A stretch of 5,293 nt of DNA, from positions 1 through 5,293 of the forward strand of contig JAJRBK010000164.1 in NCBI GenBank assembly GCA_028679495.1. The letters run 5' to 3'. The notes under the pieces were generated by a model. It was not told the DNA's origin. It saw only the letters and a list, made by a program, of their open reading frames with translations, and ran no database searches. The DNA is from Methanobacteriota archaeon (GTDB lineage Archaea > Halobacteriota > Bog-38 > Methanoflorentales > Methanoflorentaceae). A program made the translations under genes and the position numbers. Each line of letters begins with the position of its first letter. Position 1 is the stretch's first letter. This document shows, piece by piece, positions 1 through 5,107 of the stretch.

Positions 1-821
1 CTCACAGACTCCTCGCTTTACTAAATGCAGTCATCAACAAACTTGACTGTGTCCCCAGCGGGGTTGCGTTTTCAGGAGGGCTCGACAGCTCTTTGCTGTG
101 CGGCCTTATCACTGAGAGAACGGAAAAAAACTATTATACAACGGGGTTGCCTGGTTCATTCGACGTTAAAAATGCACAGCATGCTGCTCGCTTGCTCGGA
201 ATACGCCTTGACGTCCTTGAGTTCTCTTTAACTGATATCGAGTCGGTTCTTCCTCACGTGATAGCAACGATAGAGAACTGCGACCCCATACACGTAGCCC
301 TCAGCATACCGCAACATGTTATCACACAACGGGCGGCGACAGACGGCTATAAGACCGTTGTAACAGGACAAGGAGCTGATGAGCTGTTTGCAGGCTATCG
401 TAAGTACCAAACGCTCTCTTCTGCTGAACCGCGTGACGTCAACGCTGCGCTTGCAGCCGACGTTCACAACATCGCAGCCAATAACCTAGAGAGGGATAGT
501 CTTATCGCAGCAGCGAATTCAGTGGACCTTATTTTGCCCTATTTGGATCCACGAGTTGTTTCACTTGGACTTAGCATCGATTGGACGCTCAAACTTAAAA
601 ACGGAATAAACAAATATGTTTTACGAAAAGCAGCAAAGCAGGTAATTCCTTTAGAGCTTGCATGCAAGCAAAAAAAGGCGATGCAATACGGAACTGGAGT
701 CGCTGCTGCGCTGAGAAGGCTAGCACGCAATTTTCAGTCATCTAAGAAAAACGTTGGGAGCTCGGTAAGCGATTACTTACGGACGGTCGCCGAGGAGAAT
801 AATATTCGGGTGGCAGCATGA
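1..821 (+). CDS. Asparagine-synthase-type ATPase domain protein, 5' end outside window
   Basis: The frame is open from the window edge (first whole codon at 3) to TGA at 819-821, giving 272 residues. Visible residues 24-30 are SGGLDSS, the PP-loop ATP-pyrophosphatase motif; residues 122-132 are GQGADELFAGY, the second signature of asparagine synthetase C-terminal domains. Further on are the LERDS...LPYLDPRVV segment (about 162-184) and KYVLRKAAKQVIP (about 204-216), which match the usual family order. The family adenylates aspartate (or a similar carboxylate) with ATP and amidates it with ammonia in the cytosol. About 23 residues precede the PP-loop, which is near the normal start of this domain, so the protein may be a stand-alone synthetase without the N-terminal glutaminase domain; the missing upstream DNA decides this. 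The first start-like codon in the window, TTG at 93, lies after the PP-loop and cannot be the true start. The gene overlaps gatC by ATGA. Substrate is not proven. Confidence 0.92.
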   Translation, partial: HRLLALLNAVINKLDCVPSGVAFSGGLDSSLLCGLITERTEKNYYTTGLPGSFDVKNAQHAARLLGIRLDVLEFSLTDIESVLPHVIATIENCDPIHVALSIPQHVITQRAATDGYKTVVTGQGADELFAGYRKYQTLSSAEPRDVNAALAADVHNIAANNLERDSLIAAANSVDLILPYLDPRVVSLGLSIDWTLKLKNGINKYVLRKAAKQVIPLELACKQKKAMQYGTGVAAALRRLARNFQSSKKNVGSSVSDYLRTVAEENNIRVAA

Positions 822-1084
822 TAACCAAAGCAGACGTTGAGCGGGTAGCAAATCTAGCTTGCATCGAACTAAATGATAAGGAGCTGCAAGAGTTTACACT
901 GCAGCTCGGTGCCATTTTAGAATACTTTGACGAATTATCAGATATCGAAGCACAACCACCAAAAAAGGAGGAAGAGAACGTTCTACGACCTGATGAAGTG
1001 ACAACCAGCTTACCGCAGAAAGAGGCTCTAGCAAACGCGCCAAGGGTTGACAGTGGTTATTTTAGAGGTCCTCGAATACTATGA
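818..1084 (+). CDS. gatC: Asp/Glu-tRNA amidotransferase subunit GatC
   Basis: This 88-residue protein has normal GatC length and features: an N-terminal helical part with LACIEL (residues 13-18) and the F..QL..IL.YFDEL pattern (26-40), a charged linker, NVLRPDE (54-60), then LANAPRVDSGYFRGPRIL at the C-terminus, where NAP...G.F..P.IL is the family ending. GatC is the small belt-like subunit that wraps between GatA and GatB and stabilises the GatCAB complex, which converts Asp-tRNA(Asn) and/or Glu-tRNA(Gln) to the amidated forms. The ATG at 818 overlaps the stop of the upstream gene in ATGA and has a GGTG ribosome-binding element at 809-812, five bases away. Its own stop overlaps the gatA start in a second ATGA. 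Translational coupling would help keep GatC and GatA in equal amounts; that is inference from the overlaps. Confidence 0.96.
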   Translation: MITKADVERVANLACIELNDKELQEFTLQLGAILEYFDELSDIEAQPPKKEEENVLRPDEVTTSLPQKEALANAPRVDSGYFRGPRIL

Positions 1085-2439
1085 GCCACCGAGAATATCT
1101 AGAGAGCGTGCTCGAAACGATACGTCTCAGTAAATTAAACGCGTATATCACGCTTGACCACGAAGGAGTACGTCAACAGGCTGAGCAGGTCGATGCAGGA
1201 GAGCGTGATGGCAGACTCGCCGGGGTTCCCGTCGCCGTAAAAGACGCCATCTCGACAAAAGGACTGCGTACTACGTGCGCTTCACGGATGCTCGAACACT
1301 ACGTGCCTCCATTTGATGCGTTTGTTGTGACAAGGTTAAAAGAAGAGGGCGCGGTCATCGTTGGCAAAACGAATATGGACGAATTCTCGATGGGAACGTC
1401 AACTGAAACGAGTTACTTTGGTCCAACGAGGAATCCATCGGATCTTAATCGTGTCCCAGGTGGCTCTTCTGGAGGAAGTGCGGCAGCAGTCGCCGCGTGC
1501 GAAGCTGATCTAGCGCTTGGTTCTGATACAGGTGGCTCGATTCGGTGTCCCGCGTCCTTTTGTGGTGTAGTAGGGCTAAAACCAACGTATGGACGCGTTT
1601 CTCGTTCTGGTCTTGTTGCGTACGGCAACTCGTTAGAGCAGATAGGACCTATTGCACGCACCGTGGCAGAATGTGCTTTGCTTTTTGAAGTCATAGCGGG
1701 TCACGATCCTTTGGATAGTACATCAGCAAAACTGCCAGCACCGCAGTGCACTTCATCGTTGGATGATCACTTGTCGGGAACTAAAATAGGCGTACCTAAG
1801 GAGCTCTTTGGCGAAGGTGTTGATCCGATCGTGGAAGCCGCGACGTGGAAAGCGCTCCACACCCTTGATGATCTTGGAGCAAGTGCAGACGTGATCAGTC
1901 TTGCCAGCCTGAAGCGCGCGCTTTCTGCCTACTACGTTCTGGCAATGTCCGAGGCTTCGTCTAATCTTGCAAGGTACAGCGGCATCGTATACGGCTATAG
2001 AGCAGACAGGGACCAAAATTGGCACACCACTTTCTCTGAAGATCGTGCGGTTGGATTTGGAAAAGAGGTGAAAAGGCGCATCCTGTTAGGAACGTACGCG
2101 CTGTCTGCCGGGTACTATGACAAGTATTATAGCAAGGCGCTTGGAGCACGTGCTTTGATACAGAGAGATTTTATGAAGGCTTTTAAGACGTATGACGCGT
2201 TAATCGCCCCTACAATGCCACACACGGCGTTTAGGATAGGGGAAAAAATAGAGGATCCTCTAGCGCTATATCAAGTGGATATTAACACTGTGCCTGTAAA
2301 TCTTGCTAATATCCCTGCGTTATCGCTTCCGTGCGGAAGAAAAGGAAAGCTTCCGATAGGGGTGCAGATCATTGGGGACAAGTTTAGTGAAGCGAAGCTT
2401 CTCAATGTGGCACATCAGCTTGAACAGAATTTGTCTTAA
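1081..2439 (+). CDS. gatA: Asp/Glu-tRNA amidotransferase subunit GatA (glutaminase)
   Basis: This 452-residue amidase-signature protein hydrolyses glutamine and passes the ammonia to GatB for transamidation of misacylated tRNA. The catalytic Lys-cisSer-Ser triad is intact: K54 in VPVAVKDAIS, S129 in PGGSSGGSAAA, and nucleophile S153 in SDTGGSIRCPASFCG; the spacing (75 and 24 residues) equals that of characterised amidases of this family. GatA-specific segments are also present: EASSNLARYSG (291-301), LGTYALSAGYYDKYY (336-350), and IPALSLPCG (411-419). R333 and D400 fall where the residues that hold the substrate glutamine are expected from bacterial GatA, as I recall it. The length is slightly below the roughly 480 residues of bacterial GatA, mainly through a shorter N-terminus. 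The start is the ATG in the ATGA overlap with gatC, with GAGGT at 1065-1069. No gatB follows, so the transferase subunit must lie elsewhere, or upstream of the window, if the complex is complete. Confidence 0.98.
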   Translation: MSHREYLESVLETIRLSKLNAYITLDHEGVRQQAEQVDAGERDGRLAGVPVAVKDAISTKGLRTTCASRMLEHYVPPFDAFVVTRLKEEGAVIVGKTNMDEFSMGTSTETSYFGPTRNPSDLNRVPGGSSGGSAAAVAACEADLALGSDTGGSIRCPASFCGVVGLKPTYGRVSRSGLVAYGNSLEQIGPIARTVAECALLFEVIAGHDPLDSTSAKLPAPQCTSSLDDHLSGTKIGVPKELFGEGVDPIVEAATWKALHTLDDLGASADVISLASLKRALSAYYVLAMSEASSNLARYSGIVYGYRADRDQNWHTTFSEDRAVGFGKEVKRRILLGTYALSAGYYDKYYSKALGARALIQRDFMKAFKTYDALIAPTMPHTAFRIGEKIEDPLALYQVDINTVPVNLANIPALSLPCGRKGKLPIGVQIIGDKFSEAKLLNVAHQLEQNLS

Positions 2440-2453
2440 GGCGCCTAAGCGCC
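2440..2453 (+). terminator. Small hairpin immediately after gatA stop
   Basis: GGCGC (2440-2444) and GCGCC (2449-2453) form a perfect five-base-pair GC stem around a CTAA loop, beginning at the base after the gatA stop codon. No T-run follows directly, so it is not a classical intrinsic terminator. It could protect the 3' end of the operon mRNA or be chance. Short T tracts that could act as archaeal termination signals come later, at 2483-2486 and 2595-2599. Confidence 0.3.
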
Positions 2454-2626
2454 ATAGCCTTCTATCTTGAGTTCAAAGCTCATTTTAAGTGATCAACAAG
2501 GGAGTCGCTTTATGACTCGTACCAATGTCAGCTAATTCTTTTCTGTGCGCTCGATCAACTGCGCCTGAAACGAGAGTAGAATACGTTCACAACCTTTTTC
2601 GCATTTATGGAGCACTGTACAATCAG

Positions 2627-2632
2627 TTATAT
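2627..2632 (+). promoter_or_regulatory. Candidate TATA box for the 120-aa protein gene
   Basis: TTATAT lies about 37 bases before the ATG at 2667. With the usual archaeal spacing of about 26 bases from TATA centre to transcription start, the transcript would begin near 2655, leaving a leader of about 12 bases. The 227-bp gap from gatA supports a separate promoter. The rest of the gap (2454-2620) shows no ORF, tRNA or repeat that I could support. Confidence 0.35.
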
Positions 2633-2666
2633 CTAGAACGGTTCCATAAGTCTCTGTGGTGCAACT

Positions 2667-3029
2667 ATGGCTGATCCTAAAGACCTGATTCGAAAATTCG
2701 AGTTTTCAGAAAAAGTGAAGTCTGAAGTATCGATCGCAAATCAACTCGTCGAACAGCTCATCGGGCTAAAAGACGATGAATTTGCAGGCGGAAAGAAAAT
2801 TGTAGGAGCATATTTGAACGCGGTGCTGCTTGAGATTAGACTGGCGCAAAACGTCCTCGGCTCAAAGGTAATATTTTCAAAAACATCCAGGAAATTAACT
2901 GAAGCGATCGGTCGGATTGACCTTAAGGAGTTCGACGAGGCGCGGCAGTGTTTCAGCGAGGCGCTGACGGACACTACAACGAGCTGCGTAGAATCACTTG
3001 AAGCCTTAGCAAAGTTAAGTCTTATGTGA
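2667..3029 (+). CDS. Hypothetical small helical cytosolic protein
   Basis: I do not recognise this 120-residue protein. It has no signal peptide or membrane segment. Heptad-like spacing of hydrophobic residues suggests four or so helices: about residues 5-33 (charged, with ANQLVEQLIGL), 42-66 (GGKKIVGAYLNAVLLEIRLAQ, the most family-like stretch), 72-84, and 86-118 (LKEFDEARQCFSEAL followed by SLEALAKL). The helix around DEARQCFSEAL resembles short helical repeats, but one copy is not evidence for a TPR. Cysteines are C95 and C107. Short archaeal helical families such as DUF357 were considered, but no signature is clear enough to assign one. The start ATG has only a weak GGTG element (2658-2661) five bases upstream, in line with a short leader. 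Codon choice and composition look like those of the neighbours, so it is probably a real gene. It is co-directional with gatA but separated by 227 bp, and convergent with the glycosyltransferase. Confidence 0.78.
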   Translation: MADPKDLIRKFEFSEKVKSEVSIANQLVEQLIGLKDDEFAGGKKIVGAYLNAVLLEIRLAQNVLGSKVIFSKTSRKLTEAIGRIDLKEFDEARQCFSEALTDTTTSCVESLEALAKLSLM

Positions 3030-3032
3030 TGG

Positions 3033-3067
3033 TACTTTGTTTCGCTCGCTCCGTCTCTTTCAAAGTA
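3033..3067. terminator. Inverted repeat between convergent genes, possible bidirectional terminator
   Basis: TACTTTG (3033-3039) and CAAAGTA (3061-3067) are exact reverse complements around a 21-base, pyrimidine-rich spacer that ends in TTT. It starts four bases after the stop of the 120-aa protein gene and ends 44 bases from the stop of the minus-strand glycosyltransferase. On the minus strand the repeat is preceded by TTTT (complement of 3067-3070). Position between two converging stops suggests transcript termination on both strands, but the stem is AT-rich with a large loop and therefore weak. Confidence 0.35.
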
Positions 3068-3111
3068 AAACTAGCTGAAACGCTTACAAGCTGAAGTGCA
3101 TGACATTCGAC

Positions 3112-4431
3112 TTAACTGCTTTCCGGCCTCTTATCTGAATGTTTCATTTTATCAAGCGAACGAGGAAGGCTTGTTCGAACAAGCATTGATGCCGGAGAGC
3201 GTGTCTGAGGCTCTCGAATATGGGTGAATATATCGACGTATTTTCGTGCGATCTTGTCCCAAGTCATCGATCGTCCATAAAGATACGCATCACGGCTTAT
3301 CTGCGCCCTGAGCACTTCATCACGAACAAGCTCGTTGAGCTTGTGGGCGATGTCTGTTGCATCACCAAAGTCAACGAACAATCCGCGCCCATTTGATAGC
3401 GCTTCAGCAGCGTGTGCAAACTTTGTTGCGACTATGCTTTTGCCGCACCCGATCGCTTGAGAGAGCACACCGCTTGATATTTGATTAGCGTTCATGTTTG
3501 TGACAGCACAGACATCGGTGGCTAGGAAATGCATTATCATTTCCCTATTTGAGAGATAACGCTCGACGAGCAGGACATTTCTCGAAAGATCAAGTTCCCT
3601 AACAAGGGTTTCTAGCTTGTCTCTATATGCTTCCCTGAGGCGTTGATCGAGCCCAGGATGCAGTTCTCCAACAACCATATATACGATCTGTTTTCCTGGG
3701 TTGTGCTCGATAACAGAAGGCAACGCTTCCAGCACGTATTCAATTCCCTTGTCAGGATTGATTAGCCCGTAGCTAGCGATCACGAACTTCCCCGACAGCC
3801 CCAGATAGCGTTTCGCCCATTCTGTTTTAACAAACGGCACATCTGGAACCCCGTGAGGAATAATGGTGAGCTTACTCTTGCTCAAGCCAAAGGTGTCACG
3901 TAAGATGTTTATTCCTGCTTGTGCTGAAACGGTAATCCTGTCAGATAACCCGTATATTTCTCTTACGACTTTTTTCATACCTGACGGTGGATCGGGCAAA
4001 ACAGTGTGGAAGGTCACCACCACTGGTTTTCTGAGTTTTTCTAAGAATTCTAGAATATAGCTGCCAAAGTCGCCTTTATAAAGGCCAAACTCATGCTGGA
4101 TGTTCACGACATCAATTTTAGAATCGTTGATTTTTCGTGCAGCAGCGACATAACTGTCAGGATTGCAGTCCTTGATTACATTGAATGTTTTAGAGATAAA
4201 GCGCCTATTGTGGATAGGGTCTCTCCTATTGAGCTTCGCTACCGCTGAAGCAGGAGTATTGCTTAAAAACAGCTTCCTGCACGGCTGCATAACGGTGACG
4301 TTCCACGCCACGTTCTTCGAAATTTCAGAAACACTGCTCGTGAGGTCGTGAGTGAAGGTCGCGATACCACATTCCCGGGGCGGAAACGAGCTGACGAAGT
4401 TTGTCCTGAGTGTGCGTTGGGAATTTAATAT
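3112..4431 (-). CDS. GT4-type (GT-B fold) glycosyltransferase, N-terminus extended to a non-standard start
   Basis: The frame ends at TAA (3114-3112). From the GTG at 4311 it gives 399 residues, but the same frame stays open to a TAG at 4458-4456 and encodes FVSSFPPRECGIATFTHDL, the typical N-terminus of this GT4 subgroup. I therefore extend it to ATA at 4431, giving 439 residues. In that numbering PPRECG is 17-22, QHEFGLYKG 112-120, FHTVLPDP 141-148, IIPHGVPDVPF 190-200, YGLINPDKGIEYVLEALP 221-238 (start of the nucleotide-sugar domain), and NQISSGVLSQAIGCGKSIVA 316-335 (donor-binding region). The enzyme would transfer a sugar from an activated donor to a lipid, glycan or small molecule at the cytosolic side; no membrane segment is visible. 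Acceptor and donor cannot be read from the sequence. The last 30 residues are basic and look like a poorly conserved tail. The gene stands alone on this strand. The start is uncertain: no ATG, GTG or TTG exists between the TAG and the PPRECG motif. Confidence 0.9.
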   Translation of the reverse strand: MLNSQRTLRTNFVSSFPPRECGIATFTHDLTSSVSEISKNVAWNVTVMQPCRKLFLSNTPASAVAKLNRRDPIHNRRFISKTFNVIKDCNPDSYVAAARKINDSKIDVVNIQHEFGLYKGDFGSYILEFLEKLRKPVVVTFHTVLPDPPSGMKKVVREIYGLSDRITVSAQAGINILRDTFGLSKSKLTIIPHGVPDVPFVKTEWAKRYLGLSGKFVIASYGLINPDKGIEYVLEALPSVIEHNPGKQIVYMVVGELHPGLDQRLREAYRDKLETLVRELDLSRNVLLVERYLSNREMIMHFLATDVCAVTNMNANQISSGVLSQAIGCGKSIVATKFAHAAEALSNGRGLFVDFGDATDIAHKLNELVRDEVLRAQISRDAYLYGRSMTWDKIARKYVDIFTHIREPQTRSPASMLVRTSLPRSLDKMKHSDKRPESS

Positions 4432-4439
4432 GGAATCAT

Positions 4440-4445
4440 CTCCTC
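4440..4445 (-). promoter_or_regulatory. Ribosome-binding site GAGGAG upstream of the glycosyltransferase
   Basis: Read on the minus strand, GAGGAG lies eight bases before the in-frame ATA at 4431-4429, a normal spacing. It is some 130 bases from the GTG at 4311, so it cannot serve that codon. It supports translation starting upstream of the PPRECG motif. An out-of-frame ATG (4439-4437) directly abuts it and reads only four codons before TAA. Confidence 0.5.
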
Positions 4446-4456
4446 GGGCACTGTTC

Positions 4457-4464
4457 TATTATAT
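4457..4464 (-). promoter_or_regulatory. Candidate TATA box for the glycosyltransferase gene
   Basis: The minus strand reads ATATAATA here. Used as an archaeal TATA box it would start transcription close to 4433, leaving almost no leader and excluding the GAGGAG site. A second AT-rich box, TTTTAATTTA (4495-4486 on the minus strand), would start transcription near 4464 and give a leader of about 33 bases that includes the ribosome-binding site. The second fits the start assignment better; neither is proven. Confidence 0.35.
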
Positions 4465-4544
4465 CGATGAGAACTTATGCTTAGGTAAATTAAAACGCGA
4501 GTTTCGCTTTCTTTGAATGCGATATATGCGGCGGACAAGTTGCT

Positions 4545-4562
4545 CGCCACTCTACAATGGCG
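4545..4562. other. Small inverted repeat in the divergent intergenic region
   Basis: CGCCA (4545-4549) and TGGCG (4558-4562) form a five-base-pair stem with an eight-base loop between the two divergent promoters. It could be a regulator site or chance. Nothing else in 4465-4620 looks like a gene: no T-loop or acceptor-stem pattern of a tRNA and no credible ORF was found. Confidence 0.2.
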
Positions 4563-4626
4563 TTTATTCTATATTAAGCCTCTCCACGAAAAATACCCCT
4601 TACAGTGGTTCCGTTGAATAACCGAC

Positions 4627-4637
4627 ATAAATTAATA
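4627..4637 (+). promoter_or_regulatory. Candidate TATA box for the small cysteine protein gene
   Basis: ATAAATTAATA is an AT-rich box about 40 bases before the GTG start at 4671. The usual spacing would place the transcript start near 4657, just before the AGGTGA ribosome-binding site at 4659-4664. The order box, start, ribosome-binding site and start codon is coherent. Confidence 0.4.
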
Positions 4638-4658
4638 GCAGCGATCCAATTATACGCC

Positions 4659-4664
4659 AGGTGA
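4659..4664 (+). promoter_or_regulatory. Ribosome-binding site AGGTGA that fixes the GTG start at 4671
   Basis: AGGTGA (followed by TT) matches the complement of the 16S rRNA 3' end and stands six bases before GTG 4671-4673. This chooses that frame over the overlapping, longer open frame at 4735-5070, which has no such site. Confidence 0.65.
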
Positions 4665-4670
4665 TTATTC

Positions 4671-4943
4671 GTGACCAGAGACGAGAAAGAGAAGAAATAC
4701 ACGTTCGAAAAGGATATCAAATCTGGTAACGTCAATGCGCCTGATACCGACATGTATCAGGCTGACTATACACATGAAGAAGACATTGACAAAGTCAAGC
4801 AGCTCGAAACGTGTGGTCTCGGTCCTGATGAAGAGGGCGTTTGTGCTCCAGAAGAAAAGAAACCTGAACACGTCTACGTCTCAGAAGAACAGAAGAAGAA
4901 AAAGCAAGCGAATAACGACAGTTGTGGCTGCATTAAAGCCTAA
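4671..4943 (+). CDS. Hypothetical small hydrophilic protein with four cysteines
   Basis: This 90-residue protein is not one I recognise. It starts at GTG with a good ribosome-binding site and ends at TAA 4941-4943. About 37 of 90 residues are Asp, Glu, Lys or Arg, with a net negative charge, and there is no hydrophobic stretch, so it is soluble and perhaps largely disordered. Cysteines are C48, C58, C85 and C87: the first pair sits in TCGLGPDEEGVCAP, the second is a C-terminal CGC two residues from the end of the charged KKKK linker region. Such an arrangement could bind a metal or form disulphides, but the spacing does not match a zinc ribbon that I know. The stretch DIKSGNVNAPDTDMYQADYTH (residues 15-35) has few hydrophobic residues. 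It is divergent from the glycosyltransferase and upstream of inositol-1-phosphate synthase by 164 bp. An oligo-T tract 11 bases after the stop suggests it is transcribed alone. Confidence 0.72.
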   Translation: MTRDEKEKKYTFEKDIKSGNVNAPDTDMYQADYTHEEDIDKVKQLETCGLGPDEEGVCAPEEKKPEHVYVSEEQKKKKQANNDSCGCIKA

Positions 4944-4953
4944 CCGTTGTCTA

Positions 4954-4958
4954 TTTTT
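4954..4958 (+). terminator. Oligo-T tract after the small cysteine protein gene
   Basis: TTTTT begins 11 bases after the stop codon, and further tracts follow at 4992-4995 and 5011-5015. Archaeal RNA polymerase terminates at such T-runs without needing a hairpin, so transcription from the small gene probably ends before the inositol-1-phosphate synthase gene. The rest of 4959-5080 contains nothing else that I can support. Confidence 0.4.
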
Positions 4959-5091
4959 GGTAGGCAACATAGATGTCCCTTCTAAAGACTGTTTTGTCCA
5001 CAGAGAGGCGTTTTTAATCTGTTATCACGCTCAAAGATACCGAAAAATTGATTGTTTGTCTTCAGTTTAGTTCAAAAAGATTTTTAAGATT

Positions 5092-5096
5092 GGAGG
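5092..5096 (+). promoter_or_regulatory. Ribosome-binding site GGAGG for inositol-1-phosphate synthase
   Basis: GGAGG is 11 bases before ATG 5108, slightly long but acceptable. The in-frame TTG at 5099 is only two bases away and so is unlikely as a start. An AT-rich stretch, TTTTTAAG at 5081-5088, is too close to act as the TATA box if this ribosome-binding site is in the mRNA; the promoter is probably farther upstream. Confidence 0.5.
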
Positions 5097-5107
5097 CATT
5101 GCTGAAG

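Noticed and set aside
25..231. Plus-strand frame at 25-231
   Set aside because: It overlaps the PP-loop coding frame of the synthase and has no recognisable content.
228..2149. Minus-strand open frames across the plus-strand operon (228-467, 539-730, 1413-1694, 1753-2025, 1961-2149)
   Set aside because: They lie opposite strongly conserved coding sequence of the synthase and gatA, have no family features, and are expected antisense shadows.
2640..2666. GGTTCCATAAG as a possible tRNA T-arm
   Set aside because: The T-loop consensus is not met, and no acceptor, D or anticodon stems can be paired around it.
3112..4311. Glycosyltransferase start at GTG 4311
   Set aside because: It leaves out the in-frame PPRECGIATF block, which belongs to the N-terminus of this family, and no ribosome-binding site stands just before it.
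4515..4535. GCGATATATGCGGCG as an operator palindrome
   Set aside because: The arms do not match each other outside the central ATATAT, so the symmetry is only that of an AT repeat.
4600..4624. GGTT...AACC pairing in the divergent promoter region as a possible small RNA
   Set aside because: The stem is only four base pairs, and such pairs are expected by chance in a 200-bp stretch.
4735..5070. Plus-strand open frame of 111 codons overlapping the small cysteine protein gene
   Set aside because: It has no ribosome-binding site, starts inside the better-supported 4671-4943 gene, and encodes a basic, low-complexity Lys/Arg/Ser-rich product typical of an out-of-frame reading.
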